NCBI RefSeq assembly: GCF_009906855.1
Contig: NZ_CP047650.1
Location: 3,906,001 to 3,970,000 of the forward strand
Reading direction: 5' to 3'
DNA length: 64,000 nt
From: Xylophilus rhododendri
GTDB lineage: Bacteria; Pseudomonadota; Gammaproteobacteria; Burkholderiales; Burkholderiaceae_C
Shown: one piece after another, positions 49,062 to 57,083 of the stretch
Position numbering within the stretch: position 1 is the first letter of the stretch
Layout of the letters: every line of letters begins with the position of its first letter
Translations under genes and position numbers: made by a program
The notes under the pieces: model-generated
Told to the model about the DNA's origin: nothing
Seen by the model: the letters and a program-made list of their open reading frames with translations, nothing else
Databases searched by the model: none

Positions 49062-50192
49062 CTATCGGGCTTTCGGGCCCGATGCGCGCCCCGGCTGCCA
49101 TTGCGCCATCTCCTGCGCGATGAATGTCGCCAGGGGCGTGATCCGGCCCTCGACGCTGGCGGCTTCCAGGGCAGCCATGTAGTCGTCGCGCCGGCTCACC
49201 CGGATGACCGTCCAGGGATAACCGCCGGAGGCCAGCAGCGCGTTCATCAGAAACCTTCCGATCCGGCCGTTGCCATCGAAATAGGGGTGGATGAAAACGA
49301 AGAGGTGGTGTCCCAGCACTGCGCGCACGCAGGCCTCGGGCTCGGTCTTCAGCAGGTCCCAGAGTGCTTCGAGCGAGTCCAGGATGGCTTCGCGCGGCAG
49401 CGGCGTGTGCATCGAGTTGCGGATGAAGATGGGACCGCTGCGATAACCGGCCAGCTGGCTGCGTGCCACCATGCCGGCGCTCACCGCGGAACCGAACAGT
49501 GCCGCATACCAGTCATGGTGGTCACGCCCGACCACGGTTCCGGCATCTTCGCCCGCCAGCACCCTGGCGATGCTGTCCTTGACCGCATGGAAAGCCTGGA
49601 AATATCCCCGCGCTGCCAGGGCATCCCTGGTTTGGTTGTGTTCCGGATCCCCGTCGGGATCCCCGTCACCCATCGCTACTCGCTCGATGAGTTCGTCGGT
49701 GACGCGGTAACCCTCGATCGACAAGGAGTTGTAGGCGTCCGCGGCATACCGCTCCTCGACCTGTGCGAGGTACGCCTCTGCATCGGCCTGCAGTCCGGGC
49801 GCTGGCGGGAAGGCCGCGATGACGTCCTGGCGCCAGCCCATCCACATCGAGCGCAGGCGCAGCACGTATGGCGAACGATCCCGGCTCGGCTCCAGCGTGG
49901 GCTCTGGAAGGCGGAAAGGGTTGACCGGCTTGAGCTTGATCTTCATCTGGGCGAAGGCTTTCACGATGCGGTCGGCCTCGTCGGCACGGCCGATGAACTC
50001 GAAAGCGCCGGCCAGGCGGGCAGCCGCCGTCATCATCGTGGCGCCTGCCAGCAGCGTGGTCAGCAGTTCGGACGCATGGCGCACCATGGCCAGTGCGATT
50101 TCCGCCTCACGGGGGTTGTTCACAAAGAACTGGGGGCCCGTCATGCACAGGGCTTCTGCCAGCGGCCAGACCTGCTGCCCTCGCACCTCCAC
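49062..50192 (-). CDS. Fic-domain AMP-transferase, possibly N-terminally shortened
   Basis: 376 aa. The Fic motif is perfect: His302-Pro-Tyr-Phe-Asp-Gly-Asn-Gly-Arg310 followed by 'IGRF', so nucleotidyl transfer to a target hydroxyl is likely. An inhibitory helix motif S-x3-E-G is seen at Ser156-Glu160-Gly161 ('SLSIEG'), making it a class II, self-inhibited Fic protein. The remaining sequence ('VVGRDHHDWYAALFGSAV', 'LLASGGYPWTVIRVSRRDDY') resembles longer Fic proteins that, as I recall, carry an N-terminal AbiEi-like winged helix; here the frame opens late, with GTG 50192 as first start, so that part seems lost. No PIP box is present. It faces the family A gene 2. Confidence 0.85.
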   Translation of the reverse strand: MEVRGQQVWPLAEALCMTGPQFFVNNPREAEIALAMVRHASELLTTLLAGATMMTAAARLAGAFEFIGRADEADRIVKAFAQMKIKLKPVNPFRLPEPTLEPSRDRSPYVLRLRSMWMGWRQDVIAAFPPAPGLQADAEAYLAQVEERYAADAYNSLSIEGYRVTDELIERVAMGDGDPDGDPEHNQTRDALAARGYFQAFHAVKDSIARVLAGEDAGTVVGRDHHDWYAALFGSAVSAGMVARSQLAGYRSGPIFIRNSMHTPLPREAILDSLEALWDLLKTEPEACVRAVLGHHLFVFIHPYFDGNGRIGRFLMNALLASGGYPWTVIRVSRRDDYMAALEAASVEGRITPLATFIAQEMAQWQPGRASGPKAR

Positions 50193-50220
50193 ACGCGAGC
50201 GTGGAAGAGTTCATCAATTC

Positions 50221-50276
50221 ACTATGGTATGGGTGTTTTTTCTACTATGGTATCTCTTGGGAATTCACTCTGTTAT
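50221..50276. repeat. Three 10-bp repeats with an exact 23-bp period upstream of fic
   Basis: ACTATGGTAT at 50221 and 50244, and ACTCTGTTAT at 50267 (8 of 10 identical). The first and third are also preceded by TTC, extending the match to 13 positions with 2 differences. The block is AT-rich against the GC-rich surroundings and lies 29-84 nt before the fic start, a place for an operator array. Confidence 0.6.
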
Positions 50277-50347
50277 CGATGCGAAAGCAAGCGAGTCCTG
50301 GCTGGCTGCAGTGAATGTCGATGGCTGGTCCCGGCGGACTTGCGCCG

Positions 50348-50372
50348 CTTCGCGCTTCTGGCCGTGGCTGCG
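50348..50372 (+). promoter_or_regulatory. Degenerate PIP-like element of family A gene 3
   Basis: TTCGC (50348-50352), N15, CTGCG (50368-50372): the second half-site has two mismatches. It lies exactly 67 nt before the ATG, the same distance as in the intact members, so it is probably a decayed PIP box rather than chance. Confidence 0.45.
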
Positions 50373-50439
50373 TGAGCCTGTCTGGCGCCGGCCCGCGGCC
50401 CGGCAACCATGGCAGGCTTTCCATCACTGTCAGGCTGTC

Positions 50440-51333
50440 ATGCTCCCGACCCTGGGCACATCCGGCCCGCCCGCCGCGCAGGCGTCGCGGCCGCTGTCCT
50501 GCGACGAGGAGAGGCTGTTGTGCGTGCTGCGCGAAAGCCGGCACCACCCGCAGCATCCGGCGCTGCGTGCCTTGACCGATGACGAACTGCGGGATGCCCG
50601 CCAATGGCTGCCCGGCCTGCCCGGCCTGCCCGACGAGGACGAGCTGCTGGCGGTGGTGGCGCGCGAACTCAACGCCCGGCGCGAGCCGTGGGAATGCCGC
50701 GGCAACGCGGTGCTGCGTTCCCTGCCCGCACGGCCGCCGCGGCCGGCGCGGCGGGTCGAATTGCCGGCCGGCATGGTCGATCCGCATGCGCTGCCCGAGG
50801 TGCAGCAGGTCAACGCCTTCATCGTCGCCGCGCTGCACCGGGAGCGCGACCGGATCACGGTGGAGATCGCCGACGAGATCCGCTTTTTCGAGGACCTGGC
50901 CCGCAAGCTGGCCGAGGCTCGCCTGGACCTGCGCGAACTGCCCGCGCTGCTGGCGCAAGCGCCGGCGGCCGACCCGCCCTCGATCGGCATCCTCTACCTC
51001 TCGATGAGCTTCAAGGCCGCCTGCGCCTGCCTGTCGCACCGCCTGAGCGCCTGGGTGCGCGGCCATGTGGGCTGGCGCGACTACGAGGATTTCCTGGCCG
51101 AGGCGCCGGTGCTGCGCATGATCGAAGGCAGGGAGGCCTTGGGCCACGACCCGGTCGAGCGCCACACCCTGCGTTTTTTGCTCACCGAAAGGCTGGAGCG
51201 GATCCGCGCGCTGCCGGGCGCGAGCCGGCTCGCGCCGCAGGAAACCGCGCTGCGGGTGGCCTACAGCCTGAAAACGCCGGCCTTCCTGCTCGATGCCCGC
51301 CTGCCCTGGAGCGAGGCGGCCGAAAGCGCCTGA
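50440..51333 (+). CDS. Family A candidate type III effector 3
   Basis: 297 aa, function unknown. A Ser/Pro/Ala-rich start ('TLGTSGPPAAQASRPLS') precedes the helical N-terminal unit shared with gene 2 ('LLCVLRESRHHPQHPALRALTD') and the family core: 'LNARREPWECRGNAVLRSLPA', 'IADEIRFFEDLA', 'VLRMIEGREALGHDP', 'HTLRFLLTERLERI', ending 'TPAFLLDARLPWSEAAESA'. It is the most diverged of the three. The ATG at 50440 has CAGG 5 nt upstream and keeps the 67-nt distance to the PIP-like element. It ends 34 nt before the convergent family B gene. Confidence 0.7.
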   Translation: MLPTLGTSGPPAAQASRPLSCDEERLLCVLRESRHHPQHPALRALTDDELRDARQWLPGLPGLPDEDELLAVVARELNARREPWECRGNAVLRSLPARPPRPARRVELPAGMVDPHALPEVQQVNAFIVAALHRERDRITVEIADEIRFFEDLARKLAEARLDLRELPALLAQAPAADPPSIGILYLSMSFKAACACLSHRLSAWVRGHVGWRDYEDFLAEAPVLRMIEGREALGHDPVERHTLRFLLTERLERIRALPGASRLAPQETALRVAYSLKTPAFLLDARLPWSEAAESA

Positions 51334-51367
51334 ACCGTTCCGGCGCTCATCGCGGCAGAGGTCAAGG

Positions 51368-53667
51368 TCAGCTTCTGATCCCCGGTCTGCCGCGTCGTTC
51401 GGCACCGGCTCGTGGCACCCGGGCGGCCGCGCTGCGCGTGCGTCTGGCCACCGGCTCGTCGGGCATGTCCTGCGCCTCGCCGGCTGTGCGTTTGCGGCGC
51501 TGCAGGTCCGCGGCGCCGTCCGGCTGCTGCGGCAGGGGCGCCGGCTCGGGGAGGGGGTCTGCGGTCGGGCGGGGAGACGGCCGCTGTGCCAGTTCCAGTT
51601 CGAGGTGGCCGTAGATCTCCATCGCGCAGCTGCCGCTGAAATGTCGTCGCGCGCCGCCCGGCGCGTGCACCTGCAAGACCTGCTCCAGCGCCTCCTCGAA
51701 AAGCGGCCAGGACGGCATGGGGCTGCCGGGCTCCAGCTTGCGCAGCGCCATGATTTCGCGCACCCGCGCCTGGCGTCGGGAACTGGTGTCCCAGAGCCGG
51801 GCGTCGACGGGATCGCCCTGCGCGGCGGCGATCGCGTCGCGCCGCTCCAGCACCAGTTCCATCAGGCGCTTGCGTGTGATGCTGATGCCCTGCAGCCCCA
51901 GCTGGTTGCGCAGGGCGTACAGGTCGAGCAGCCTGCATTCCGGCACCAGGTAGCAGCTCAGCGATGCTCCGCCTATGAGTTCGTCGAGCTTCTTGACGGC
52001 GCGCGCTTCGCTGTTCGGCAGTCTCCTGATGTACTGCGAGAGCATCTTGGCCGTGCAATAGTGCTCGGGATCGATCCGGTTGACCCAGGCCGCGAGCACG
52101 CTGCGGTCGGTGAAGGCCAGCAGCGGCAGCCTGGCCTGCAGGGTGGCGAGGGATGCCGCGAGTTGCTCCCGGCTGGCCGGTGCTTTGAGCCACTGCCGGG
52201 CCGCCAGGGTGCGGTCGATGTGGGCGGGCAGCTCATGCGCTAGGCAGTCGCGTATGGCGGTGTCGCAGAGGCCGGGATGGCTTGCCAGCAGCTGCTGCCG
52301 GATCTTTTTGTTGTGGAAGACCTGGCGCCCGCGGCAGTCGGTCTGCAGGTAGCTGTCCAGCGCATGCCTCTGAACGGCCTGCGCCAGCAGCCCGAATACC
52401 AGGCGGCTCTCCCGCACGCCGTGGCCGTCGGCCGGCGTCTCGCCGGTCTGCGACGCCGCGTCTGGCATATGGCGGTGCGCCAGCCACGAGCCGGGCTGCG
52501 TGCAGTTCGCCAGGATGAACTGGCGCAGGGAGGTGCAGACCAGGTCGGGATCGACGGTGAACCGCGTTTCGCTGATCGGCAGCAGCCACGCGTTGCGGCG
52601 GAACGCCGCGGTGTAGTCGCACGCAGCACGCTCGTCCAGGCCGGTGTTCCAGGCGCGCAGCAGCGCCTGGCACTGCTGCAGGCTGCAGCCTTCCGGATGG
52701 CTGTGCACCAGGTGCTTCGCGAAGCTGGCCTGCCCGGTCGAATCCAGGCCCATCGGCGCGAAGCCGCGAAAGAGCTGCAGCTCGGGGTCGTCGCATCGGC
52801 AACCGAGGAAACGCACCGGCTGTTCGGCCTCGGGAAAGTACCAGCCGCCGGCATAGGCGAGCCCGGGCACGGCCAGCGGCAGATCGCGCATCTGCTCCTT
52901 GGTCAGCCGCACTCCGCGGGCCAGCAGCAGCATGCAGATCTCCAGGCCGGCCGTGGGAAAGCCGTGCTCGGCCATGGCGTTCACGCAGGTCACGATGCTG
53001 TTGGTGTGGTCGACGATGCGGGCCTGGCCTTGCACCGTGTGCATGCCGCCGCCGCCGCAGGTCTGCATGAGGGTGGCGATGGTGTCGCGGCTGGGCAGGC
53101 TGCCCCGCAGCTCCCACACCAGCTGGTGCACCAGGGCGGTTTCGTGGAGTGCCAGGAAATGGGTGAGCGGCAAGCCGTAATGGCGGGCATACCAGGTGAT
53201 GTGCTGCCGCCATGTACCGCCGGCGTCCAGCAGCCGTGTGCCGGTGCTGCAGGCGTGCCGGAGCTCCTGGTACATCCGGCCCAGCCCGGGCCAGCGGTCC
53301 TCGTACAGGTCGGGGCGCGCCAGCGCGAGCCAGCCCGGCAGGTGCCGGCAGTAGACGTTGAGCTGCCGCCTGGCAAACACCTCGCGGACCTTGCGCATGG
53401 CGTTGCGGGCGGTGAGTTCGGTGGCCGACAGCTCCGCCAGCGCCCAGGCCACGTCGGCCGGCCCCGGCGTGGTCGGCGAGGCCTGATGCGGCGGCAGGAA
53501 AACGGCCGGATCGTCCAGGGCTTCAATGGGTGGCAGGAATGTGGCGATCGCCTGGCCCGGCGATTCGGGCCGCCACTCGGGGATGTGTCGGCTTGCGCAG
53601 GCGCGATCGACGAATCGGAACTCCAGGATGGAGTTGCAAGGGACGGGGTGTTGAAGAAGATGTCCAT
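51368..53667 (-). CDS. Family B candidate effector 1, N-terminus in another frame
   Basis: About 766 aa after correction. The N-terminus 'MDIFFNTPSLATPSWSSD' (start 53667) matches the other members in position and Ser/Thr/Pro richness but is in a different frame from the body ('PADVAWALAELS' onward). One base appears to be missing, most likely between 53540 and 53600. The body has family block 1 ('GWLALARPDLYEDRWPGL', 'FLALHETALVHQL', 'VDPDLVC') and block 2 ('GRQVFHNKKIRQQL', 'LPLLAFTDRSVLAAWVN', 'LGLQGISITRKRL', 'MPSWPLFEEAL'). A bipartite basic motif (RRKR near 724-727, 'ARRTRS' 13 residues later) lies at the C-terminal end. Function unknown. Confidence 0.7.
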
Positions 53668-53698
53668 GGCGCGGGCTGAGGCAAGGCGGAAGTCCGCC

Positions 53699-53759
53699 AT
53701 GTTGTGTCCTGGGCCGACGGGTCCGCGCAGGGTCCCGAAAACGCACGGCCGCAGGCGAA
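53699..53759 (-). promoter_or_regulatory. PIP box and -10 of family B gene 1
   Basis: Minus strand: TTCGC (53759-53755), N15, TTCGG (53739-53735), N30, CAACAT (53704-53699), a perfect YANNNT -10. An ATG overlaps the -10 at 53700, so the second ATG at 53667 is the more likely start. The box sits directly behind the stop of gene 2 (53764). Confidence 0.85.
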
Positions 53760-53763
53760 GCCT

Positions 53764-55995
53764 TCACCCGAGCCGCGGGCCGGGGTCCGGGGGGCCGGCC
53801 GCGGGCGGCCCATCGTGGCGGGCCCGCCTGGCCGAGGGCGGACTTTCGGGGTCCTCGGCCGGGCGCTTGGGTGACTGACCCCGCAGCATCCTCGGCTCGA
53901 GTTCGAGCGCCAGCTCGCTGTAGCCCAGCATCGCGCAGATGCCGCTGAAGCGCAGCGGCGGCTGGCCCCGGCGTGCGCAGAAGGTGGCCTGAAACGCCTT
54001 CATATAAGTTTTCCAGGACGGCATCCGGCCGCCGCGCTGCAGGCCGAGGGTGCACATCAACTCCTGAACGCGCAGCTGCTGCTGCAGGCGGGTGCGCCAG
54101 CCGGCCGGTGGGATGAATTCCTGGCGCACCACGCGGATCTGCTCACGGCGCTCCTTCAGCAGAAGCTTGAGCCTGTTGGCGTCCACGCCGATGCCCATCA
54201 GGCCCAGATGGGTGCGCAGGGTGCTGGTATGCACCCCGCTGCAGTCGCGGTTAGCGAAGAGCAGGATGCGCTCGTCGCGGATCATGGCGTCGAGCGTGCG
54301 AGCCGCGCGCTGCTCGTCGATGGGCAGGGTGCGGATGTAGTGCTGCAGAAAGCCCGTCGAACACCAGTGCTGTGGGTCGATCAGGTTGATCCAGCGTGCG
54401 ATCGTGCAGCGTTTGGCGAAAGCCAGCAGCGGCATCCGGCTGCGCAGGGCGGCCAGGTTGATCGCCAGCTGCTCGGAGCTGCTGTTCTCCAGGCGCCATT
54501 GCGCGGCGGCCAGGGTGCGGCCGATGCTGCCCGGCGTATGGCCCTGGAGGATGAACACGATGGCGGCGCGGCCGACGGCCGGACGGTGGGATGCCAGCGC
54601 CTGGCTGATCTTTCGGAAGTCGAAGATTTCGCGGCCCAGGTAGTCATCGGTCACCAGTGCCGCCAGCCCGGCCGCATCGCAGGACGCCAGCATTTCGAAG
54701 ACCGCCCGCGTGTGCGCGATGCCGTAGCGGGGGATGGGCACGGTGTCGATGTCCGCCTCGTCGTCGAATGCGTCGGGTTCCCGGTCGGCCGGCGGCGGCG
54801 GCGCCGGCGCCACCGCCGGGGGCTGGTGCGGCGGCCAGCCAGCCAGGATGCGCCGGCGCAGCCAGCCGCACACCAGTTCGGGGTTGACCACGAGCCGGTC
54901 CGCGCCCCGGTCGAGCAGCCAGCCGCTGCGCAGGAAGCGTTCGATCTGCAGCGCGACGACGGTCCGCTCCAGCAGGGGGGCCCAGGCAGCGAGCAGCGCC
55001 TGGCAGCGCGCGGTGCTGCAGCCAGCCGGCTCGGTCGTCACCAGATGGCGCGCGAAGCTGGGCTGCCCGGTGCCTTCGATGCCGATCGGTGCCACGCCGC
55101 GGAACAACCACGCGCCCGGGTCGTCCATCCGGAAGACGAAGTATTTGTCCGGCGCGTCCTCGGGCGGATGAAACCAGCGGTCGGAATGGGCGATGCCGGG
55201 CACGGCCAGGGGCAGGTCCTTGAGCTGGCGGCTGTTCAGCCGGATCTGCCGGCGCAGCAGCAGCACGGTGATCTCGGCATCGGTCGTGGCGAAGCCTTCC
55301 CTGGCCATGGCGGCCACGCATTCGGAAATGGCCTGGGCATGCGGTGTGATGTGCTCGCGGCCCCGGGCCAGGCGCAGGCTGAACTGCGTGCCCATCAGCA
55401 TGCACATTTCCTTGCGGCTCGGCGCACGTTGCGCCACCTCGAATATCAGCCGGTGTGCCAGCGCCGATTCGTGTGTCGCCAGGAAATGGTTGGGGGCCAG
55501 CTCATGGGCCTGGGCGCATTGCGCGATCAGCTGGCGAAAGCCGGCGCTGTCCTCCAGCCGCCAGGGCTCGCGCCGGCAGGTGGCCAACGCCTGGTCGAAA
55601 AGCTCGCGCAGGCCCGGCCATTGCTCGGCGAAGAGGTCCGGACGCGCCAGCGCGATCCAGGCGCGCAGATGCCGGCAGGACGTGGCCAGTCCGCGTGCGC
55701 TCAGGGCCTGGCCGACGGCGGCGAGCACCGCCGGCACGCTGTTGAGTTCCTCGGGCAGCTTGGCCAGCGCCCAGGCGACGTCCGCCGGCCTGGGCATGAG
55801 CCGGTCGGACTTGCGTGGCTTGGGCACCGGCTGGAAGGCGGCGGCAGGGGCGCCGGCAGCGTCGCGGGCGGGCCAGGGCGGCGGGGCGGGCATGGGCTCG
55901 GCGCGGGGCGCGGGCCCGGCCGTCCCGGCGGCGGGCGGCAATTGGGCGGGGGGCGAGGCGGAGGAATGTCCCGGTGCCTGCGATAGGAATGCCAT
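53764..55995 (-). CDS. Family B candidate effector 2 with nuclear-localisation-like tail
   Basis: 743 aa, function unknown. The N-terminal 95 residues are disordered and rich in Ser, Pro and Ala ('SSASPPAQLPPAAGTAG'), as in type III secreted proteins. Block 1 (about 95-390): 'AWIALARPDLFAEQWPGL', 'FLATHESALAHRL', 'VNPELVCGWLRR'. Block 2 (about 430-700): 'GREIFDFRKISQAL', 'MPLLAFAKRCTIARWIN', 'LGLMGIGVDANRL', 'MPSWKTYMKAF'. The tail KRPAEDPESPPSARRARH (710-727) is a bipartite nuclear localisation motif by consensus. An in-frame ATG at 56028 overlaps the predicted -10, so 55995 was chosen. Confidence 0.78.
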   Translation of the reverse strand: MAFLSQAPGHSSASPPAQLPPAAGTAGPAPRAEPMPAPPPWPARDAAGAPAAAFQPVPKPRKSDRLMPRPADVAWALAKLPEELNSVPAVLAAVGQALSARGLATSCRHLRAWIALARPDLFAEQWPGLRELFDQALATCRREPWRLEDSAGFRQLIAQCAQAHELAPNHFLATHESALAHRLIFEVAQRAPSRKEMCMLMGTQFSLRLARGREHITPHAQAISECVAAMAREGFATTDAEITVLLLRRQIRLNSRQLKDLPLAVPGIAHSDRWFHPPEDAPDKYFVFRMDDPGAWLFRGVAPIGIEGTGQPSFARHLVTTEPAGCSTARCQALLAAWAPLLERTVVALQIERFLRSGWLLDRGADRLVVNPELVCGWLRRRILAGWPPHQPPAVAPAPPPPADREPDAFDDEADIDTVPIPRYGIAHTRAVFEMLASCDAAGLAALVTDDYLGREIFDFRKISQALASHRPAVGRAAIVFILQGHTPGSIGRTLAAAQWRLENSSSEQLAINLAALRSRMPLLAFAKRCTIARWINLIDPQHWCSTGFLQHYIRTLPIDEQRAARTLDAMIRDERILLFANRDCSGVHTSTLRTHLGLMGIGVDANRLKLLLKERREQIRVVRQEFIPPAGWRTRLQQQLRVQELMCTLGLQRGGRMPSWKTYMKAFQATFCARRGQPPLRFSGICAMLGYSELALELEPRMLRGQSPKRPAEDPESPPSARRARHDGPPAAGPPDPGPRLG

Positions 55996-56026
55996 GGCGT
56001 GAGCTGCGGATGTGAGGGCGTCCGCC

Positions 56027-56087
56027 ATGGTCTGCCGGTGCCGGTGGCCGTCGCGGCGCTTGCCGAAGCCGCACGGCGCCGCGCGAA
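56027..56087 (-). promoter_or_regulatory. PIP box and -10 of family B gene 2
   Basis: Minus strand: TTCGC (56087-56083), N15, TTCGG (56067-56063), N30, GACCAT (56032-56027; ANNNT part of the -10 consensus). It lies only 68 nt from the divergent lpxC start, so both promoters share this short region. Confidence 0.8.
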
Positions 56088-56155
56088 GCCGGCCTATGCG
56101 CGCGATAGAGAGCACAGGGCTGCAAGGGGCCGCCGGGAAACCTAGAATGCCGCCC

Positions 56156-57079
56156 ATGCTCCAGCAACGCACGCTCAAGACCCTCACCCGCGCCGTCGGC
56201 GTCGGCCTGCACTCGGGCCAGCGGGTGGAACTGACGCTGCGCCCGGCCCAGCCCGACACCGGCATCGTGTTCCGCAGGGTCGACCTGCCCGAGCCGGTGG
56301 ACATCCCGGTCACCGCCATGGCGGTCAACGACACCCGGCTGGCCTCCACCATCAACGTGGGCAGCGCCAAGGTCCACACCATCGAGCACCTGATGTCGGC
56401 CTGCGCCGGCCTGGGGCTGGACAACCTCTACGTGGACATCACCGCCGAGGAGGTGCCCATCCTCGATGGTTCATCGTCGTCCTTCGTCTTCCTGCTGCAG
56501 AGCGCCGGCATCGAGCTGCAGCGCGCGCCGCGCCGCTTCATCCGCATGCTGAAACCCGTCGAAGTGCGCGAGGGCGAGGGCGCCGCGGCCAAGTGGGCGC
56601 GGCTCGATCCCTACCACGGCTACAAGCTCAGCTTCGAGATCGATTTCCACCATCCGGCGGTCGACTCCACCGGCCAGCGTTTCGAATTCGACCTGGGCGA
56701 GGGCAGCTACAGCCGCGACATCGCCCGGGCCCGCACCTTCGGCTTCACCCGCGATGTCGAGATGATGCGGGCCAACGGCCTGGCGCTGGGCGGCGGGCTG
56801 GACAACGCCATCGTCATGGACGACTACAAGGTGCTGAACGTGGGCGGCCTGCGCTACGACGACGAGTTCGTCAAGCACAAGATCCTCGACGCCATCGGCG
56901 ACCTTTACTGCGTGGGCAAGCCGCTGCTGGCGGCCTACAGCGCCTTCCGTTCCGGCCATGCGATGAACAACAAGCTGCTGCGCGCCCTGCTGGCCGACCC
57001 GGCCAGCTACGAGGTCGTCACTTTCGAGGACGAGAAGCAGGCGCCGCACGGCTTCGCCCAGGTGGCCCGGGCCTGGTGA
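56156..57079 (+). CDS. lpxC: UDP-3-O-acyl-GlcNAc deacetylase LpxC
   Basis: 307 aa zinc amidase of lipid A synthesis. Family start '[20 protein letters not shown]' sets the ATG at 56156. Zinc ligands lie in 'HTIEHLMSA' near residue 74 and '[12 protein letters not shown]' near 238 (His and Asp), and the catalytic His in '[10 protein letters not shown]' near 268. It is the only housekeeping gene between 47.2 and 64 kb. It has lost contact with ftsZ and is flanked by family B genes on both sides, with convergent gene 4 ending 5 nt after its stop. Confidence 0.96.
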   Translation: MLQQRTLKTLTRAVGVGLHSGQRVELTLRPAQPDTGIVFRRVDLPEPVDIPVTAMAVNDTRLASTINVGSAKVHTIEHLMSACAGLGLDNLYVDITAEEVPILDGSSSSFVFLLQSAGIELQRAPRRFIRMLKPVEVREGEGAAAKWARLDPYHGYKLSFEIDFHHPAVDSTGQRFEFDLGEGSYSRDIARARTFGFTRDVEMMRANGLALGGGLDNAIVMDDYKVLNVGGLRYDDEFVKHKILDAIGDLYCVGKPLLAAYSAFRSGHAMNNKLLRALLADPASYEVVTFEDEKQAPHGFAQVARAW

Positions 57080-57083
57080 GGCT

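Noticed and set aside
50221..50276. CRISPR array
   Set aside because: Only three units of 10 bp with 13-bp spacers, imperfect and without cas genes; an operator array is the better reading.
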